In this document: piece by piece, positions 30,689 to 38,478 of the stretch
How the letters are laid out: every line of letters begins with the position of its first letter
How positions within the stretch are numbered: position 1 is the first letter of the stretch
From: JAMQPK01 sp963782595
GTDB taxonomy: Bacteria > Acidobacteriota > Vicinamibacteria > Vicinamibacterales > JAMQPK01
NCBI GenBank assembly: GCA_963782595.1
Contig: CAWAKJ010000002.1
Span: 1,240,001-1,304,000 of the forward strand
DNA length: 64,000 nucleotides
Direction of reading: 5' to 3'
Position numbers and translations under genes: made by a program
Notes under the pieces: model-generated
Databases searched by the model: none
Seen by the model: the letters and a program-made list of their open reading frames with translations, nothing else
What the model was told of the DNA's origin: nothing

Positions 30689-31276
30689 ATGGACCTGAAT
30701 CTGAACAAGTTGCCGTGGTACGGGCAGGTTGGCCTGTTCGTCGTGCTCGCGCTGGCCGGCGTCGGGGTCTTTTATTACTTCTACGTTATGCCAACCGAAG
30801 CCGAGATGGCCACGCGTCAACAGCGGCTCGACGGGCTGAAGGTCGAGATTGCAAAGGCGCAGTCGACGGCCAATCAGTTGAACCAGTTCCGTCAACAGGT
30901 CGCCGAACTCGAGGCACGGCTCGAAAGCCTCAGAGCAGTACTGCCCGAGCAGAAAGATGTCGCCGATCTGCTGCGACGCATTCAGACGCTGGCCACGCAG
31001 TCGAATCTTGCCATTCGAGGATTCAAGCCGGCGCCGTCGATCACCAAGGATCTCCATGCGGAGTGGCCCATCGCTCTGCAGCTCGACGGCACGTATCACA
31101 ACCTCGGGATGTTCTTCGATCGCGTGAGCAAGTTCTCCCGAATCATCAACGTCAGCAACATCTCGATACGCGCGAAAGAAAAGCCGGAGCTCAGCTCGAC
31201 CATCACGGTTGACTGCGTTGCGACGACGTTCGTGCTGCTCGAGGCGAAGAAGCCGGCCGCGGCGAAGGCGAACTAG
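30689..31276 (+). CDS. pilO: Type IV pilus inner-membrane protein PilO
   Basis: A 195-residue partner of PilN: short cytoplasmic end (L-N-K-L-P-W-Y-G-Q), one transmembrane helix (V-G-L-F-V-V-L-A-L-A-G-V-G-V-F-Y-Y-F-Y, ~14-32), coiled coil (~40-85) and a periplasmic ferredoxin-like domain including G-T-Y-H-N-L-G-M-F-F-D-R-V-S near residue 132, a PilO signature. The tail is Ala/Lys-rich. pilP begins right after its stop. Confidence 0.93.
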   Translation: MDLNLNKLPWYGQVGLFVVLALAGVGVFYYFYVMPTEAEMATRQQRLDGLKVEIAKAQSTANQLNQFRQQVAELEARLESLRAVLPEQKDVADLLRRIQTLATQSNLAIRGFKPAPSITKDLHAEWPIALQLDGTYHNLGMFFDRVSKFSRIINVSNISIRAKEKPELSSTITVDCVATTFVLLEAKKPAAAKAN

Positions 31277-31774
31277 GTGATGCAAAGAGTGAAGTTGAGA
31301 ACAGGCGCAACGCTTGCGGTTTTTCTGGCCGCATCAACCCTGGCGCAAGGGCAGGCCGCGCCGCCGGCGCAGCCGGCTCCGTCGGCCCCGGCGAGCGGGC
31401 AGCCTGCTGCGGTAGCGCCGGCACTCGACGCGTATACCTACGACCCTGTCGGGCGCCGGGATCCGTTCCTCAGCTTGATGGCACGGGGAATCGAGCCTGC
31501 GCAGGACAAGAAGCTGAGTGGGCTCGGCGGGCTCGCGACCGGCGAATTGGTGCTGCGCGGAGTCCTCGAGAGCCGCGGGTCTTACGTGGCACTGGTGTCG
31601 GGACCCGATGGAAAGACGTACCCCGCGCATGCCAACGATCTGCTGCTCGACGGTGTGATCCGAAGCGTGACGCCGAAAGGTCTCGTAATCATGCAAGAAG
31701 TCAACGATCCGCTCTCGCTGGTGAAACAGCGCGAAGTGCGAAAGGGACTTAGAGCTGCCGAAGATGGCAAATAA
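31277..31774 (+). CDS. pilP: Type IV pilus protein PilP
   Basis: A 165-residue periplasmic protein that bridges PilNO and the PilQ secretin. A signal-like hydrophobic start (A-T-L-A-V-F-L-A-A-S-T-L-A-Q) is followed by a long Pro/Ala linker, then the Y-D-P-V-G-R-R-D-P-F segment typical of PilP and a beta-sandwich domain (L-R-G-V-L-E-S, G-K-T-Y-P-A-H-A-N-D). No lipobox cysteine is present, unlike many PilP proteins. It overlaps pilQ by 11 bases. Confidence 0.88.
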   Translation: MMQRVKLRTGATLAVFLAASTLAQGQAAPPAQPAPSAPASGQPAAVAPALDAYTYDPVGRRDPFLSLMARGIEPAQDKKLSGLGGLATGELVLRGVLESRGSYVALVSGPDGKTYPAHANDLLLDGVIRSVTPKGLVIMQEVNDPLSLVKQREVRKGLRAAEDGK

Positions 31775-34124
31775 CACTGCTCCCCTCATCAGCCGCCCCC
31801 GAGGTTTTTGGGTCGGCGTAATCATGCTCGTTCTGGGCGGGTTCTCGACCACTGGTCTGACCCCGTTAGGCGCGTTCGGACCCGCCCCCGAGAAGTCGGC
31901 GCCGGTGCGTGTGACGAGCCTTTCGGCCGGGGCCGGACGACGGATCACGACGGTGACCATCGCGACCACCGATCCGGTGGCGTACCTGACGAATCGTCCC
32001 GATCCCTTGACGCTATTCGTGGATCTGCGCGACGTGGATTCGGCCGGCGCCGCTGCGATACTTTCCGCCAAAGGGGTCGTCGCGGGCGCGTCTGTAGAAG
32101 ACGCCACCGCGGGGGACGGGACGCGCGTGGCGCGCGTGCGCATCCGGCTGACTCAGCCGGCATCACACCAAGTGCGAAGTAATCGCAATCGCATCCACGT
32201 GGACTTCGACAGCGCGTTTCCCGTGGGCACCGTCGGCAACGCGGTGCCCGTCGCCCCGGGCAACCCACCGCGGCCAGCCACGATGCTGGAACGCGTCCGG
32301 GCCGAGAGCCAGCCGGGCGGTACCAGTGTGACGTTGATGGGCAACGGCGCACTCGTCGCGGAGGCTGTGACGCCCGTCGGGAACGGTGCGCCCCGCGTCG
32401 TCATGGATTTTCCAAATGTGAAGTCCCTGGTGCCCGCCGATGTCTTCGTCGGGAGAGGGCCCGTGTCGGCCGTTCACGTCCAAACCACCGGGACCGTACC
32501 GACGACGAGAGTCACGGTCGATCTTCTGCGCCCGGCGACCTATCGCGTGATGCCGCCGGAAAACGGCGAGAAGGACTTCACGATACTTTTCGAAGAGTCC
32601 GCGTCGGCGGCCGAGATCCCCGCACCGGTCGCGGCGCCAGCCGTCGTGGCTTCACTCGATCCGATCGATCGCCTCTTGATGCGCGGCGGTCTGGGTGCGG
32701 CCGCGGCGACGGACACCATGGGTGCGACAGGTGCAATAGGTGCGACGGGTGCAATGGGTGCAAGCAGAACGTCAGGCGCGACGAGTCCGGCTAGAGGTGC
32801 AGGCCCGTTTGCACAGGTCCCGCAGCCGGGCGCGATCCCGCAGTTACCACCCGGCGCGCCTGCGCAGCCAGCCCAGCCGCGATTCACCGGTCATCCGGTC
32901 ACGCTCGACTTTCAGGGTGCGGATCTGCGCATGGTGCTGCGCACGTTCGCCGATATCAGCGGGCTGAACATCGTGATCGATCAGTCGGTGCAAGGCTCGG
33001 TTGACGTCTCGCTGAACCAGGTGCCGTGGGATCAGGCGCTCGACATCATTTTGCGCGACCACAAGCTCGGATATTCGGTCGACGGGACGATCGTGCGCAT
33101 CGCGCCGATGTCGGTTCTGGCCGACGAAGAAGCGCAGCGCCGCAAATTGGCGGAAGAGCGTGCGCTCTCGGGCGAGCTCGAGGTGCTGACCCGGCCGCTC
33201 AGCTATGCCAAGGCCGGGGATCTGACGGCTCTGTTGACGCGGACGGCTCTGTCGGCACGCGGCGATATTCAGATCGATCCGCGGACCAACACGATCATCA
33301 TTCGCGATCTCCCCAGTCGCCTGCAGGGCGCTGTGCAATTGCTCGACGCGCTCGATCAGCCGCAGCCTCAGGTCGAGATCGAAGCGCGAATCGTGACCAC
33401 GACGCGGGCGTTTGCGCGCGATCTCGGCGTGCGCTGGGGCTTTGCCGGTCGGGTGGCGCCGGAGCTCGGCAATACGACGGGCCTCGCATTTCCGAACCAG
33501 GGCAGTATCGGCGGACGTACCGGCGGCACGATCGGCGTCGATGGAGCTCTGACGGCGGTCGATCTCGGCATCGCACCGGCGACGAGCGCCATCGGACTCG
33601 CGCTGGGATCGGTGAACGGCGCGTTCAACCTCGACCTCGAGCTGTCCGCGCTCGAAGCGTCGGGCAACGGCCGCATCCTCTCGTCGCCACGGGTGGCGAC
33701 GCAAAACAACGTGCCGGCCGAAATCACGCAGGGCGTCCAGGTGCCGATTCAGACGGTCGCCAATAACACCGTAACCGTCACATTCCGCGACGCGGCGTTG
33801 CGGCTGCAGGTGACGCCGCAGATTACGGCGGCGAACACGGTCATCATGCAGGTGCAGCTCGAAAACTCGTCGCCTGACTTCACGCGCGCGGTCAACGGCA
33901 TTCCCCCAATCGACACCCAGCGCGCCGTCACCAGTCTGCTCGTCAGCGATGGCCAGACATCGGTCATCGGAGGCATCTACGTCAACCGGCAGCAGGAGAA
34001 CAACGCGCGGACTCCAGGCATCTACAAGATCCCGATTCTTGGCTGGCTCTTCAAGAATCAGAGGACGACCGATCAAAGCTCCGAGCTGCTGATCTTCATC
34101 ACGCCGAGGATCATCAAGCTTTGA
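31764..34124 (+). CDS. pilQ: Type IV pilus secretin PilQ
   Basis: A 786-residue outer-membrane secretin through which the pilus passes. Order: signal/anchor (~10-30), two AMIN domains (~55-150 and ~175-275) that bind peptidoglycan, a Gly-x-x linker (~318-350), a secretin/TonB short N-terminal domain (F-Q-G-A-D-L-R-M-V-L-R-T-F-A-D-I-S-G-L-N near 383), N1 domain, then the secretin core (E-I-E-A-R-I-V-T-T near 536; V-I-G-G-I-Y-V-N near 735; P-I-L-G-W-L-F-K near 757; L-L-I-F-I-T-P-R-I near 775). Length and layout are normal for PilQ. The linker carries collagen-like glycine repeats. Confidence 0.95.
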   Translation: MANNTAPLISRPRGFWVGVIMLVLGGFSTTGLTPLGAFGPAPEKSAPVRVTSLSAGAGRRITTVTIATTDPVAYLTNRPDPLTLFVDLRDVDSAGAAAILSAKGVVAGASVEDATAGDGTRVARVRIRLTQPASHQVRSNRNRIHVDFDSAFPVGTVGNAVPVAPGNPPRPATMLERVRAESQPGGTSVTLMGNGALVAEAVTPVGNGAPRVVMDFPNVKSLVPADVFVGRGPVSAVHVQTTGTVPTTRVTVDLLRPATYRVMPPENGEKDFTILFEESASAAEIPAPVAAPAVVASLDPIDRLLMRGGLGAAAATDTMGATGAIGATGAMGASRTSGATSPARGAGPFAQVPQPGAIPQLPPGAPAQPAQPRFTGHPVTLDFQGADLRMVLRTFADISGLNIVIDQSVQGSVDVSLNQVPWDQALDIILRDHKLGYSVDGTIVRIAPMSVLADEEAQRRKLAEERALSGELEVLTRPLSYAKAGDLTALLTRTALSARGDIQIDPRTNTIIIRDLPSRLQGAVQLLDALDQPQPQVEIEARIVTTTRAFARDLGVRWGFAGRVAPELGNTTGLAFPNQGSIGGRTGGTIGVDGALTAVDLGIAPATSAIGLALGSVNGAFNLDLELSALEASGNGRILSSPRVATQNNVPAEITQGVQVPIQTVANNTVTVTFRDAALRLQVTPQITAANTVIMQVQLENSSPDFTRAVNGIPPIDTQRAVTSLLVSDGQTSVIGGIYVNRQQENNARTPGIYKIPILGWLFKNQRTTDQSSELLIFITPRIIKL
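32719..32770 (+). repeat. Gly-x-x tandem repeat within pilQ
   Basis: Tandem GGTGCGACA/GGTGCAATA-type nonamer units encode G-A-T-G-A-I-G-A-T-G-A-M-G-A-S, a short collagen-like Gly-X-Y run in the flexible linker before the secretin N-domain. Such arrays change length by slippage. Confidence 0.7.
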
Positions 34125-34147
34125 TGAACAAGGGAGAAGTGTTCCAT

Positions 34148-34780
34148 ATGCGCGCAGTGCTTCGATCGTCGATGGCAGGAGCAGGCCTGGTGGCGATCCT
34201 CCTGGGATCCGCCTCGTGTGGCGATGTGGCCCGAACCGGACGATCACCGTCGATGATGATCATTCAGTCGCTCGAGGGCGCATCGGGCGCGACCCCCCAG
34301 GAGTTCTCGACGTTCTTGCTTTCGGACGTGTCCGTGTTGGTGACCGTGGAGGGCGCGGCGCCGAGGGAGACGTTTTTCAACGACATCGGACAGGCGACGC
34401 TGAGACTCGAGCCGAAAGACCGCGGGCTGTCGGGCACGGGGGGGACGATTGCACCCCTCAACCAGGTGGTGCTCAATCGCTATCACATCGAGTTCCATCG
34501 TACCGATGGACGCGAGAGAGCTGGCGTAGATGTCCCATTCCCGTTTGACGGCGCACTGACGGTCACCATCGGCGAGAGCCCAACGACAGTGCCGTTCGAG
34601 CTCGTTCGGCATCAAGCCAAGCTCGAACCTCCGCTGCGCCCGCTCGCCGGGTTCGGTGGGCGCGTCTTCATTTCGACCTTCGCGGACATCAAGTTTTTTG
34701 GCAGAGACCTGGCGGGCAACGAAATAGAAGTAACTGGAAGGATGAGCGTGAGCTTTGCGGACTACGCGGACCCTGAGTAG
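34148..34780 (+). CDS. Lipoprotein of unknown function in the pil operon
   Basis: A 210-residue lipoprotein: signal peptide M-R-A-V-L-R-S-S-M-A-G-A-G-L-V-A-I-L-L-G-S-A-S-C with lipobox Cys24. The body is beta-rich with no recognised domain (V-T-V-E-G-A-A-P, R-Y-H-I-E-F-H-R-T-D-G-R, L-T-V-T-I-G-E-S and V-E-V/T-G-R-M-S-V-S-F-A-D). ATG 34148 is preferred; ATG 34124 overlapping the pilQ stop is the alternative. Its place behind pilQ hints at a pilus- or secretin-associated role such as a pilotin-like or surface component. Confidence 0.7.
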   Translation: MRAVLRSSMAGAGLVAILLGSASCGDVARTGRSPSMMIIQSLEGASGATPQEFSTFLLSDVSVLVTVEGAAPRETFFNDIGQATLRLEPKDRGLSGTGGTIAPLNQVVLNRYHIEFHRTDGRERAGVDVPFPFDGALTVTIGESPTTVPFELVRHQAKLEPPLRPLAGFGGRVFISTFADIKFFGRDLAGNEIEVTGRMSVSFADYADPE

Positions 34781-34810
34781 CGCATGGCAACACGAATGGA
34801 ACCATACCTT

Positions 34811-36086
34811 ATGAACCATCGATTGACGACTTTAGCCGTGGTCGCGCTGGCCTCGACGATCGGCGCGTGCACGATTACCGATACGCAGCCGCCTCCGTTG
34901 GGAGGACCGTCCGAGTTGGCCCTGTCACTCGCGATTACCGCGAACCCGGACGTGCTTTCACTTGACGGTGCGTCACAGTCGCAGGTTCGCATCGTCGCGC
35001 GCGATGAAAATGGGCAACCGAAGGCCAACGTATTACTGCGAGCCGAGATTGTCGTGAACGGGGTATCCGTTGAGTACCGGTTCTTTGTCCGCAAGGACTC
35101 GATCGACCGACAGCAACGGAGTCGCCAACTTCACCTACACAGCGCCCCCGATGGTCGGGAGTGATGCGCCAAGTATCCAGCTCTTCGTCACACCAGAAGG
35201 CGCTGGGTACGAAGACGCCTCCTCGCATCTGCGGCGTACGGTCACCATTCGTCTGGTTCCGCCCGGTGTCATCGGCGCAGTGCCGGCGGCTGATTTCTCG
35301 TTCACGCCGACAAGTCCGCAGGCATTTTCCAGCGTGCGGTTTGATGCGTCCGCGTCGACGGGCGGTCTGGGAAGTACCCTCACGGGTTTTAGCTGGGATT
35401 TCGGAGACAACACCTCAGCGACCGGAGTGGTTGCTACACATGAATTCGACGCGCCAGGCACATATCAAGTCAGGTTGACCGTGACCAACAGCAGCGGTCT
35501 GTCAAGTCAGGTCGTGAAGTCGGTTACGGTTGGTGCGGGCTCAGCGCCTACGGCTGTTGTCTTGTTCAGTCCTTCCACTCCAGCGGTAGGTGCAACGATC
35601 TTCTTCAATGGGGCGACGTCGACAGCCGGGCAAGGACACCAAATCGTCAGATACGAGTGGGATTTTGGGGATGGCACGAGACGAACGGGCTCATCTGTCT
35701 CGAAGGTGTACACCATAGCGGGGACATTCAACGTGGTCCTGACAGTCACCGACGAAGCTGGCCAGACGGATCAAGTCGTCCAGATTGTGAGTGTGGGCGC
35801 ATCGGCCGCGACGGCGTTGTTCACGTTCAGTCCGACAAACCCGACGGTGGGCACCACAATTAACTTCAATGCCAGTGCATCGAAGGGCGAAGGTACCAAC
35901 TCGATTTCGAGTTACGTTTGGAACTTCGGATGCACAGCCCCGGCGGTTTGCACGAGCGCGACCGGGACTGGCGTGACGATCACAAACACTTACAACTCGG
36001 CGTTTACCTATACGGTGCGTCTCACGATTACCGACAGCAAGGGTAAGACCGCGACGGTGACGCAAAACGTCGTGGTCGCACCGTAG
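34811..36086 (+). pseudogene. PKD-domain lipoprotein interrupted by a frameshift
   Basis: Two overlapping frames together make one ~424-residue protein. Frame one gives a lipoprotein signal (L-A-V-V-A-L-A-S-T-I-G-A-C) and a Big-1-like Ig domain (S-Q-V-R-I-V-A-R-D-E-N-G-Q-P-K-A-N-V). The natural continuation (G-S-L-S-A, T-D-S-N-G-V-A-N-F-T-Y-T-A-P-P) is in the next frame, so a one-base insertion lies near 35068-35080. Three PKD domains follow (W-D-F-G-D-N, W-D-F-G-D-G and W-N-F-G motifs near 35395, 35660, 35920). Similar proteins are surface adhesins. Whether the shift is a real mutation, phase variation or an assembly error cannot be told here. Confidence 0.75.
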
Positions 36087-36121
36087 GGCATTCGGCGCGA
36101 CGAAGGTCTCAGATATACGCC

Positions 36122-36748
36122 GTGGCCGATAACCCTCGCATCGACGAGCTTCGACGCCGGGTCCAGAGCGATCCGGCGTCGATCGCGTTTGCGCAACTGG
36201 CCGAGGAATACCGGCGTGGCGGCGACTATCAAGAAGCCATTGGCACATGCCGCGCCGGTTTGGCGATGCACCCTGGGTATCTTTCGGCGCGGGTGACGCT
36301 CGGGCGTTCGCTCATCGAGGTGGGCGATCTGGACGCGGCCGAAGCCGAGTTGAGCCTCGTGTTGCGAAGCGCCTCCGAAAACCTTTCTGCGATGCGTGGA
36401 CTCGCCGAGATTCATCACCGGCGGGGCCAGTTGCCCGAGGCGCTCAAGTTTTACAGGTCAGCGCTTGGCCTGGCCAAGCACGATCCTGATCTCGAGCAAA
36501 CCATCGACGAGATTGCCCGGGCGCTTACCCCTCAGCAGGCTCCAGTCGATGACGGTCTGTCGTTTGCCGAAGCGCAGGCCGAATTTCTCGCAGCGCTCGA
36601 GGGGTTCGAGGCCCTCGGCGCGGCGTCCGAGTCCTCGCCTGAGGAATCTGGGCCGAATGCCCAAAAATGCACGGTAGCGCCGGAGCTTCCCGGGCTCGAG
36701 CGCTTTCTCGTCGCGATTCATGCCTACCGCCAGCGGCGGGCGGTCTAG
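36122..36748 (+). CDS. TPR-repeat protein
   Basis: A 208-residue soluble protein with about four TPR helix pairs in residues 1-135 (A-F-A-Q-L-A-E-E-Y-R-R-G-G-D-Y-Q-E-A-I, A-R-V-T-L-G-R-S-L-I-E-V-G-D-L, A-M-R-G-L-A-E-I-H-H-R-R-G-Q-L) and an acidic linker before a C-terminal helix (G-L-E-R-F-L-V-A-I-H-A-Y-R-Q-R-R). No signal peptide. GTG 36122 is used. It lies between the PKD gene and pepP and is likely a cytoplasmic scaffold. The C-terminal helix recalls roadblock/regulatory tails but no clear match. Confidence 0.75.
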   Translation: MADNPRIDELRRRVQSDPASIAFAQLAEEYRRGGDYQEAIGTCRAGLAMHPGYLSARVTLGRSLIEVGDLDAAEAELSLVLRSASENLSAMRGLAEIHHRRGQLPEALKFYRSALGLAKHDPDLEQTIDEIARALTPQQAPVDDGLSFAEAQAEFLAALEGFEALGAASESSPEESGPNAQKCTVAPELPGLERFLVAIHAYRQRRAV

Positions 36749-36757
36749 AATTCTTCA

Positions 36758-37963
36758 GTGCGGCTGGCTCCCCGGCAGACCCTTGCGGATCGCCACGTCA
36801 AGCTTCGAGAAGCGATTGGTGCGGCCAATCTCGACGCGCTGGTTGTGACGCATCTGCCGAATGTGTTCTACCTGACCAATGTTCTGAGTACTGCCGGAAT
36901 CGCGATCTTCGTGCAAGAGACGCTGTACTTGATCCTCGATTTCCGGTACAGTGCCGCCGCAAAGGCATTGTGGGACTCGCCCTACGCTTGTCCGGACGGC
37001 GAGATCGTTCCGGTTGATCGAACGTATGACGAGACGGTGACGGCGCTCATCAAGAAGCTGCAGCCGAAACGGCTCGGCATCGAGGGCGCGTACATGTCGG
37101 TCAACCGTGCGAACGATCTGGCCAGGCGCATCGGCGCCGAAATCGCTCCGGGAGCCTTTTCCGAGAGCAGCGCAGCGGAAAAGGCTCCCGGAGCGGTTTC
37201 GCTCGTCGCGACCGATGGGCTCGTCGAGCGGCTGCGCATCATTAAAGATGCGCATGAGGTCGAAATGCTGCGGCGCGGTGCCCAGTTGCTCTCGACAGTG
37301 GCTGTCGATGTCCTCGGCGAGATCAAAGCAGGCGTGAAGGAGCAGGAGTTCGCCGCCCGCATCGACTGGCGCATCAAGTCTGCCGGTTTCGAGCGCTGCT
37401 CGTTCGAGACGATTGTCGCCAGTGGGCCGAACGCAGCGCTGCCGCACGCCCATGCAGGAGAACGGGTGATGAAGGCAGGAGACCTGGTGGTGCTGGACTT
37501 TGGCGGGGTCTACGGCGGATACTGCGTCGACCTGACCCGAACAGTTGCCCTGGGAGAGCCCGACGCCGAAATGGCGCGGGTCTACGGAGCCGTGCTGGAC
37601 GCCCAGAAAGCGGCGATAGCGGCCGTCAAGCCAGGGGTGCGGGCGGGGGATATCGACGCGGCGGCTCGCGACACGCTTGGCCGGCACAAACTGGCGGAGG
37701 TGTTCGGCCACAGCACCGGTCATGGCTTGGGCGTCGAAATTCACGAAACGCCACGGATCGGACCACGACGCGAGGCGACCAGCAGCGAGCCGGCGCCGCC
37801 AGACGAAGCGATCGAGCCTGGAATGGTCTTCACCATCGAACCGGGCGCCTATCTGCCCGGTTGGGGAGGCGTGCGGATCGAAGACGACGTGCTCGTGACG
37901 TCAGACGGGGTCGAAGTGCTCACAAACGTTCCAACGAGCCTCACAGAGACGCATGGAATTTGA
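36758..37963 (+). CDS. pepP: Xaa-Pro aminopeptidase/dipeptidase (M24 family)
   Basis: A 401-residue pita-bread metallopeptidase that cuts X-Pro bonds. An N-terminal creatinase domain (~1-130) is followed by the catalytic domain with all five metal ligands: D-F-G-G-V-Y-G-G-Y-C-V-D-L-T-R-T near residue 247 (two Asp), H-S-T-G-H-G-L-G near 319 (His), M-V-F-T-I-E-P-G-A-Y near 358 (Glu) and V-R-I-E-D-D near 374 (Glu). A perfect palindrome adds about 18 residues at the domain junction. GTG start 36758. It overlaps accB by 11 bases. PepP/PepQ assignment is by size and fold only. Confidence 0.9.
   Translation: MRLAPRQTLADRHVKLREAIGAANLDALVVTHLPNVFYLTNVLSTAGIAIFVQETLYLILDFRYSAAAKALWDSPYACPDGEIVPVDRTYDETVTALIKKLQPKRLGIEGAYMSVNRANDLARRIGAEIAPGAFSESSAAEKAPGAVSLVATDGLVERLRIIKDAHEVEMLRRGAQLLSTVAVDVLGEIKAGVKEQEFAARIDWRIKSAGFERCSFETIVASGPNAALPHAHAGERVMKAGDLVVLDFGGVYGGYCVDLTRTVALGEPDAEMARVYGAVLDAQKAAIAAVKPGVRAGDIDAAARDTLGRHKLAEVFGHSTGHGLGVEIHETPRIGPRREATSSEPAPPDEAIEPGMVFTIEPGAYLPGWGGVRIEDDVLVTSDGVEVLTNVPTSLTETHGI
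37144..37195. repeat. Perfect 20-bp palindrome inserted in frame within pepP
   Basis: A 20-bp perfect stem (37144-37163 with 37176-37195) and 12-base loop form a 52-base palindrome. In the pepP frame it encodes I-A-P-G-A-F-S-E-S-S-A-A-E-K-A-P-G-A at the linker between the two domains, where homologues pass straight from the first domain to a V-x-T-D-G-L-V-E-R-L-R helix. Confidence 0.85.
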
Positions 37964-38441
37964 CGAGATCAATCGCATCCTCGATCTGGTGCGGGAGCAC
38001 GAGCTGAGCGAATTCGAGCTCGAGCGCGAGGGGTTCAAGATCCGCATCAGGAAAGATACCGTCGTGCACACGTCCGTGCCATTTGTCGCGCCCGCGGCGC
38101 AGCCCGTCGCGCCAGCGCCCACCCCGCCCGTGCCGGCGGGCATCGCGCCCCCGCCGCTCGAGGCCGTGCCGAACCCGACCCCGCCGGTCTCGGACGAACT
38201 GGATTTCGCGATCGTCAAGTCTCCGATCGTCGGCACGTTCTTCCGCTCCGCCGAGCCCGGAGCGCCGGCGTTTGTCGATGTCGGCACCACCGTCCGCAAG
38301 GGGCAGGTGTTGTGCATCATCGAAGCGATGAAACTGATGAACGAAATCGATTCGGAATACGAAGGCGAGATCGTCAAAGTCTACGTGGAGAACGGCCAGC
38401 CCGTGCAGTACGGCGAGCGGCTGTTCGCCATCAAAGTATGA
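37953..38441 (+). CDS. accB: Biotin carboxyl carrier protein of acetyl-CoA carboxylase
   Basis: A 162-residue BCCP. N-terminal helix I-N-R-I-L-D-L-V-R-E-H-E-L-S-E-F-E-L, a Pro/Ala-rich mobile linker (~45-85), then the biotinyl domain with P-I-V-G-T-F-F-R near residue 92, the biotin-accepting Lys in I-E-A-M-K-L-M-N near 125 and the thumb region A-E-P-G-A-P-A. It overlaps pepP and precedes accC by 37 bases. It carries carboxybiotin between biotin carboxylase and the carboxyltransferase; accA/accD are not in this window. Confidence 0.95.
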   Translation: MEFDEINRILDLVREHELSEFELEREGFKIRIRKDTVVHTSVPFVAPAAQPVAPAPTPPVPAGIAPPPLEAVPNPTPPVSDELDFAIVKSPIVGTFFRSAEPGAPAFVDVGTTVRKGQVLCIIEAMKLMNEIDSEYEGEIVKVYVENGQPVQYGERLFAIKV

Positions 38442-38478
38442 GCGTCGTGATGGGGGCGATGGTGCCCCGCGACTAATC

